Of a stretch of DNA of 64,000 nucleotides, positions 58,701-64,000 are shown piece by piece. The DNA comes from Alitta virens (lineage: Eukaryota > Annelida > Polychaeta > Phyllodocida > Nereididae): assembly GCA_932294295.1 (NCBI GenBank), contig OW028574.1, positions 32,878,165 to 32,942,164 on the forward strand. Reading direction: 5' to 3'. Below the pieces are notes generated by a model, which saw only the letters and a list, made by a program, of their open reading frames with translations, searched no databases and was not told the DNA's origin. Within the stretch, counting starts at the first letter, position 1; each line of letters begins with the position of its first letter. A program made the translations under genes and the position numbers.

Positions 58701-61558
58701 ATCCACACATAAATCAGGCCGCCATGTTGTAGTAAGTTTCATGCATTAGTCAAATCGTCCCATAACCAATTGGGCGCAATGAAAGTCTTACCCTGGGGGT
58801 GTGTGTTGTAACTGATGCAAATATTGATGCATGGTATCGTGTTGAAAGTGTTATATTAATGAGTATTTGTGGCTTTTACCTGTTTTCCTTTTGTCTTTAA
58901 TCTTTAACTTTTGTCTTTGTAATGAATTAGGCAGCAATAGGAACTCATTATTAATAACACGATTACCACTATTATTGGGGTAATTTGAGCAAAACACACA
59001 GAACTGAATGTAAGGACTAATGCCAAATGCAATGGAAATTAGGACAAACAAAGCAGCTACTAATGTAAACTAATGCCCATCATGCACCTGTCTTTGTTAT
59101 TGTGCAACAAACACTATGACCTTGGTCTTATATAAGCAATGTACAGGTACAGTGCGTGCTGTACAGGATCAATTGAATAGGAACCATTCTCTGCCATTTT
59201 AAGAGATCAAGCCTGATAGTAATTTAGTTGTTTGTTTATATGTATGTATAATTTATTTAAGTTAAACAAACTTCTGTACGACAAAAAAAAAAATAAAAAA
59301 TAATAATAATAATAAATGCCATAGTTATGCTTTTCAATTATTCGAGTTAAAAGAAACAAGAAAATTTGCGATGCAGCTAATATGATAATGACAGTAAGTA
59401 ATTTATTGGCAGCTTTGTTATTTAGTACTCATGTGTCCTTGAAACATGTTAGTGCAAAGGAGATATGATTGCGAGTGTTATAGTATATAGTACATTGTTG
59501 TGACATTGTCAGGAAAATGCGGTTATATCCGAGTTCTTTTTCTGGCAATACTAGTGCTGAAAGTGTAAGCCTTTTATTAATATTTAAAAGAAAGTAAAAA
59601 GACGCCAGGTGTTGTGAGTGCAATGCAGTGAATACGTTTTGTTGAAGTTAAGTCTTTACTTTCGTATGCCACATCATCTGATATACTTTGAATCTTATTA
59701 TTTCTACATCAGAGAGGTTTAATAAGAATGAAGTTTCAACACAGGGCACCTATTGTCAGCTGCCTGTAACAAGGGGTGGTTCAACTTGCCCCTTTCTTAA
59801 TTCTCTAATATTCAATAATGTTTTAAATATTCACGATTTCCTTTGATAAATGATTGTCAATTAATATTTGCTATTTGATGGTCTGGCATAGAATTAAAAA
59901 AAATCTGTAATGTCTCGATTAAATATTTAATGATTCAGAAATATTTAGTTAATTAATATTCTGGATATGAAAAGATCGTTCTGAAGTTTGATAAATTTCT
60001 TCTTAAGACGTATTCGATTATCATATCTACATCTAACACTTAAGACTCAATCATACAGGGTGTGGCCAAAAAACTTGCACTTTTAAGTCCTAAATTATCC
60101 AAATGAATATGTTGTTTTCTCAATAATGATAGATAATGTGGATCTAAATATAGGACATGCACACTTATCACAGCTACGGATTATTTTCACCTTGGCCATT
60201 GCAATACAAGCATTAGATTATGTCACTGGGCGTACAGATGTGTTACAGACACCTGTCTTGACCTTTGCACCCACAAATAGGGCAAATAGATTCACGTTGA
60301 ATGAGTAGGGAGAGCATTGACATTGAGAAGTGGAGTGCATTTTGGGTTCAGGTCAATTACCAGATTCGTATGAGATTTTTCTGTTTCAATCTTATGACCT
60401 TTGCTAGATCAAAACTGGAACTGACTTTCTCATCGTCTAATGCTACAATATATAGCATATATATCTATATATCTTCAGCTAAGATCCGCCAGTGCCCAGC
60501 ACAAACCAGCAAGTCTGAGAATTATAATTAATTCTAAACATCGTTCAGACTGCGATGTCGTTTTCAAAGTGACGCTAAGACCCATTCCCACAATTGCACA
60601 TCAAATACCTGGGCTTATAATCGAGAAAATACGACAATTAAAGTGTTATGTTTTTATTTTTTTATTGAAGTCATTTTGTGAAGTGGAAATCGGTTGGGAC
60701 CAAACTGGTGTGTATTGATAATTTGATATATATTACAAAGGTAAAGACGAGCAAGAACTCTATATAAGTTGGAGTCAATGAGTAGACCACGTGTCCTGCA
60801 TTAAAGGGTATTCTCATGTTACCCAAGGGCCGAGGAGAGAGTGCTCACGGAATGAGCTGGGAATGCATTTGAGATGGGCTCATTACTTCTAACACGAAAG
60901 GGTCCTATATGGTCAACACCGTGGGTTGTCGTGGTTTCTTGCTGGATGCTACATGACTCCTGTATAGGGTAACTTTAAAAGGTAGCAGTATCATTTGCCA
61001 GTATGAGTAATCAACAATTGCACCAACTATTCGTTTATTGTTCCTTTATAATCAGTATTTTTCTGTAAAATCTTCGCGTAATAACAGGCTATTTGTGTCT
61101 TTATTGATTGACAAACCTCTTATATTTAATGTCCACCTGAAGCCCATCGTTTGAAGGCTTTCAATTTGTTGTGTGAATTATGACAAGACAATCATGGCGC
61201 TGGCAAGTCTGCAGGCTTTGCTCCATCAAACAGATGAAACTTGGAAGACTCTTTGACAAATAATGCAAGGTAATTGCACATTTGCCTGCCATGCCATCCA
61301 CCAGGCCTTCATTGGCTACCTAATGTGCCCGTTGCCGCTAGGGGGCATTGCCATGCACATTTTTTTGCACGTGATTGGTTTTTGGTGGATGGGAACGGCA
61401 TCTGGGTAACACATGAAACAATTCCAACACATGTGCTCATGTTGTTTGTGTCAAATTTTGCTTTGTTCTAGAGCCAGTGGTGTGAAAAATCGACATTTTC
61501 TCTGAGAGTTTCGTTTTAAGGGTAGTTTGGGGCAGACTGTAATGAAGCAAATGTTCCT
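55788..61558. other. No gene supported
   Basis: 55790-56560 is GC-richer with several overlapping frames of 60-115 codons on both strands; none is recognised. 60058-60085 (ACAGGGTGTGGCCAAAAAAC) resembles one end of a mariner element, but no partner end was found. The rest is AT-rich. Confidence 0.4.
56041..56098. repeat. Short 17-bp tandem repeat
   Basis: TGATGGTCAATGTCC occurs about three times in a row. Confidence 0.75.
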
Positions 61559-61905
61559 GGTGTCCATGCCTGGTGTCCAGTCCGTGGCATGCCTGGTGTC
61601 CATGCCTGGTGTCCAGTCCATGGCATGCCTGGTGTCCATGCCTGGTGTCCAGTCAATGGCATGCCTGGTGTCCATGCCTGGTGTCCATGCCTGGTGTCCA
61701 TGCCTGGTGTCCAGTCCATGGCATGCCTGGTGTCCAGTCCATGGCATGCCTGGTGTCCATGCCTGGTGTCCATGCCTGGTGTCCAGTCAATGGCATGCCT
61801 GGTGTCCATGCCTGGTGTCCAGTCCATGGTATGCCTGGTGTCCATGGTATGCCTGGTGTCCATGGCATGCCTGGTGTCCATGGCATGCCTGGTGTCCATG
61901 GCATG
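61559..61905. repeat. Mosaic minisatellite (TGCCTGGTGTCCA)
   Basis: The array is built from two blocks, TGCCTGGTGTCCA and TGGTGTCCAGTCCATGGCA, in varying order, ending in five CATGGCATGCC-type units. Several frames on both strands stay open for 88-147 codons only because the repeat lacks stops. No start context or homology suggests a gene. Confidence 0.9.
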
Positions 61906-62211
61906 TCGGATGAATACAAATGACTGGTGATCTATATGAGATACATTACATCTGGTCATTCAGTTTTTGATGGTGTCTTGTGTGTTCCTTGATGCATGTA
62001 TCCATATTCCCCTGGGCAACACGCCATGCGATATGTCAGGATCTTTTTAAAGCAGCCCTATGCTTTGTGAGGATCAGATCCGGATGTGGGCATTACATGT
62101 TACATGTTGTGTGTCTGTTTGACTCGATCACAGAGATAAGTGGCCCTTGGCCATTCATTTATAAGCCGTATCAAAAGATCAAAGTGAACTGTGACTTGTC
62201 CTTTGCTTGAC

Positions 62212-62799
62212 TCAGTCACCTTCTTGCAATGTATTAATGTCATCTGCTCTTATGGCCTTGTCATTCTGTTTGTCAGATTTTTGCGCAGGTTTTTTGTGTG
62301 AAAAAAAAATGAGAGGGGGAACCTCAGCCATGATATATCGTGTCTTTGAGTTGGAAGTGTCATGGACCATATATCGTGATATGAAATAAATATTTTCGAA
62401 CTCTGTAGAACACAATTTTCTATGATGTTTTCTATTAGCCACATTTAGGTGCATCTGCTTGCTTGCTTGCTTGGAACCCAGCTTCAAACCATGCAGGAAG
62501 TAATAATGCAGAAAATTCTGCATTTGTATAAAAATGGAGAGAGACTCGTGCTTTGTCTGCTGGAGAATGCTATGCTCATAAAAGGAATATCCGATCAATT
62601 TATTGAATAAAAATGCTATGTAGATCTGTATATATTTCCACAATCTGACTCCCCTCTGTTGAATTTTTCGTGGCCTGCAATAAGCCAGGTTAAGGTTGCA
62701 GTCCAATAAATCTCTCTTATCTGGCCAAAATGATGATATGGTGCTTGCATATGCAGTACATTTATGCCCCAGTGTTAGATTTATCCTGAAGCAATACAT
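62212..62799 (-). CDS. Longest open frame in the window, unrecognised (195 codons)
   Basis: A minus-strand frame of 195 codons begins with an ATG at 62799 and is not based on a tandem repeat, apart from a short GCTTGCTTGCTT run read as KQASKQ. I recognise no domain, signal peptide or transmembrane segment. The sequence is rich in Lys, Ile, Tyr and Phe, as random AT-rich DNA would be. It is longer than expected by chance for this base composition by my rough estimate, but it could still be chance or an intronic remnant. Confidence 0.25.
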   Translation of the reverse strand: MYCFRINLTLGHKCTAYASTISSFWPDKRDLLDCNLNLAYCRPRKIQQRGVRLWKYIQIYIAFLFNKLIGYSFYEHSILQQTKHESLSIFIQMQNFLHYYFLHGLKLGSKQASKQMHLNVANRKHHRKLCSTEFENIYFISRYMVHDTSNSKTRYIMAEVPPLIFFSHKKPAQKSDKQNDKAIRADDINTLQEGD

Positions 62800-63251
62800 G
62801 GCAGGCTATGTCTGATGGTGAACGATTACTAGATCATCATTTTACTTTAATGTATTGTAGGTCTGTCATTAGTTTGTGTTGACATTTGTACCATCAAATA
62901 TTTCATGATTGTGAATATGTGTCAAATGCTCCAATTCATCAAAACTACGGTTGTATAAATACTATTCGTGTGCTTGCTGAACTGACAGATCTCGCTAATG
63001 GTTCACAATTGTGTGGGTCAGGTCTTAGTGGGTTATTAGGTCATTGTGACAAATAGGATTTATTAAATGATGTTACGTAAGCGGTAAGCCTATTTAGGTG
63101 CAATTAAGAACGTTGAACTTCTAACTGCTGTGGAGAAAATCCTTTAGACTACGAATATATATTTGCTATTAAAGTGTATGTGGCCCTGTAATGTCTTTCC
63201 TTGGAACGGCAAACCTTTAAATGGCAGATCGGCTCAGCTCTACGCGGAGGA

Positions 63252-63266
63252 GGGGGGGGGGGGGGG
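63252..63266. repeat. G homopolymer (15)
   Basis: An uninterrupted run of 15 G. Confidence 0.9.
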
Positions 63267-63540
63267 TCTTGCTTTATAAGGGAGTTGACTAGAAGTAGTT
63301 TTTCTATGTTTGAGCATATTTTGTGTCATAAATTGAGTCCCATGTGCCACTTCGCCTGGATCAAATTGTTAAGAAGGTCAAGCGGTCAGCCCATTTCATT
63401 TGATGCATGTGGTCCAATATTCTGACAAACATTGTTAGTCATAATATTGCATATGGCTTGTTGTGGAGAGGTCATTGACCTCTAACTAGTCTCTCGGGAT
63501 GTATGTATCTGGTTGCATGAATATTGGGAGATGAGGATGC

Positions 63541-63630
63541 TGGGGGGGGGGGGGTGCTGGGGGATGCTGGGGGATGCTGGGAGATGCTGGGGGGATGCTG
63601 GGGGATGCTGGGGGGGATGCTGGGGCTACA
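63541..63630. repeat. G-rich minisatellite (GGGGGATGCT)
   Basis: A run of 13 G is followed by six to seven GATGCTGGGG units. Capable of G-quadruplex formation on the plus strand. Confidence 0.85.
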
Positions 63631-64000
63631 GAGGTAACAAACAGCTCTGGGCATTCTGTCTAACCTCATGCTTCATCCTCAGATAGTATTGGTGCATATT
63701 GTGGTTACAGTTTATTCCAATATAACGACCACCTCACTATTAAGACCAGAAAACTGCACCACAGGTGGTTCTAATGGCGAAATTCTCCAGAAATATGTTA
63801 TTTGGGACGAAATTCAACATAAAGTCTCTATTTTTCTTTCGCGGTATTGCAGTTTCTGAGAAAGGCTAATATTGAAAGAAACCTAAAAAGATAATATGAT
63901 AAAAAGCGCCAAGCAGTTATTTGAGTACTTAACACCAATTAAGCTCAGCGCCAGCTTGATGAAATTGCATGCCTGTAAAGTCCATTTGCAATTTAAAAAG

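Larger units (their letters stand above)
61906..64000. other. No gene confirmed
   Basis: Besides the 195-codon frame at 62212 and the G-rich repeats, nothing was recognised. Confidence 0.4.

Noticed and set aside
60058..60720. Mariner-type transposon starting ACAGGGTGTGGCCAAAA
   Set aside because: No matching inverted end or transposase motif was found downstream; only one end resembles the family.
61451..61959. Five overlapping frames of 88-147 codons on both strands
   Set aside because: All are readings of the stop-free minisatellite at 61559-61905.

Overview
This window looks like animal (metazoan) nuclear DNA: AT-rich, with widely spaced GT-AG exons, long introns and many interspersed repeats. 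The recognisable single-copy coding sequence is a plus-strand run of seven exons (15121-40710) of a modular extracellular or membrane protein built from MAM and LDL-receptor class A (LDLa) domains, resembling the MALRD1-like families that are large in marine invertebrates. The tRNA-headed SINEs, the abundant AGGCCT words and the repeat families suggest a marine invertebrate, perhaps a deuterostome. I cannot assign a species from the sequence.

Gene layout. Exon 15121-15251 is the C-terminal exon of one MAM domain. Exon 24370-24513 is one LDLa module. Exons 24822-25013, 25307-25437, 31586-31761 and 33758-33852 together form a complete second MAM domain. Exon 40576-40710 is a Ser/Ala-rich linker with a few cysteines. 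All splice phases are compatible and no exon has an in-frame stop. The gene runs off both visible ends: the rest of the first MAM lies upstream of what I can find, and the last exon ends in a splice donor.

Repeat layout. At 1653-5012 one TA-flanked inverted-repeat element is split by a second element (1671-4500). The second element has inverted repeats of about 255 bp and carries a decayed, intron-containing gene on the minus strand for a conserved protein of unknown function. Three TTAA-flanked fold-back elements (18693-21170, 28803-29388, 35080-35747) share one architecture but have different internal short repeats. A likely hAT-type MITE with an 8-bp target duplication (17349-17629) sits inside another inverted-repeat element (17106-17786). 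Other MITE families are present in one to three copies each, and a tRNA-derived SINE family is spread through the window. Tandem arrays include 53-bp (29701), 66-bp (36901), about 164-bp (13870), 22-bp (50051) and mosaic (61559) repeats, plus many microsatellites and G homopolymers.

Most of the remaining sequence shows no gene I can support. The best unexplained signals are the transposon-borne unknown protein, the TTAA fold-back family, a cluster of ERR/SF-1-type half-sites at 10492-11425, and a 195-codon open frame at 62212-62799.
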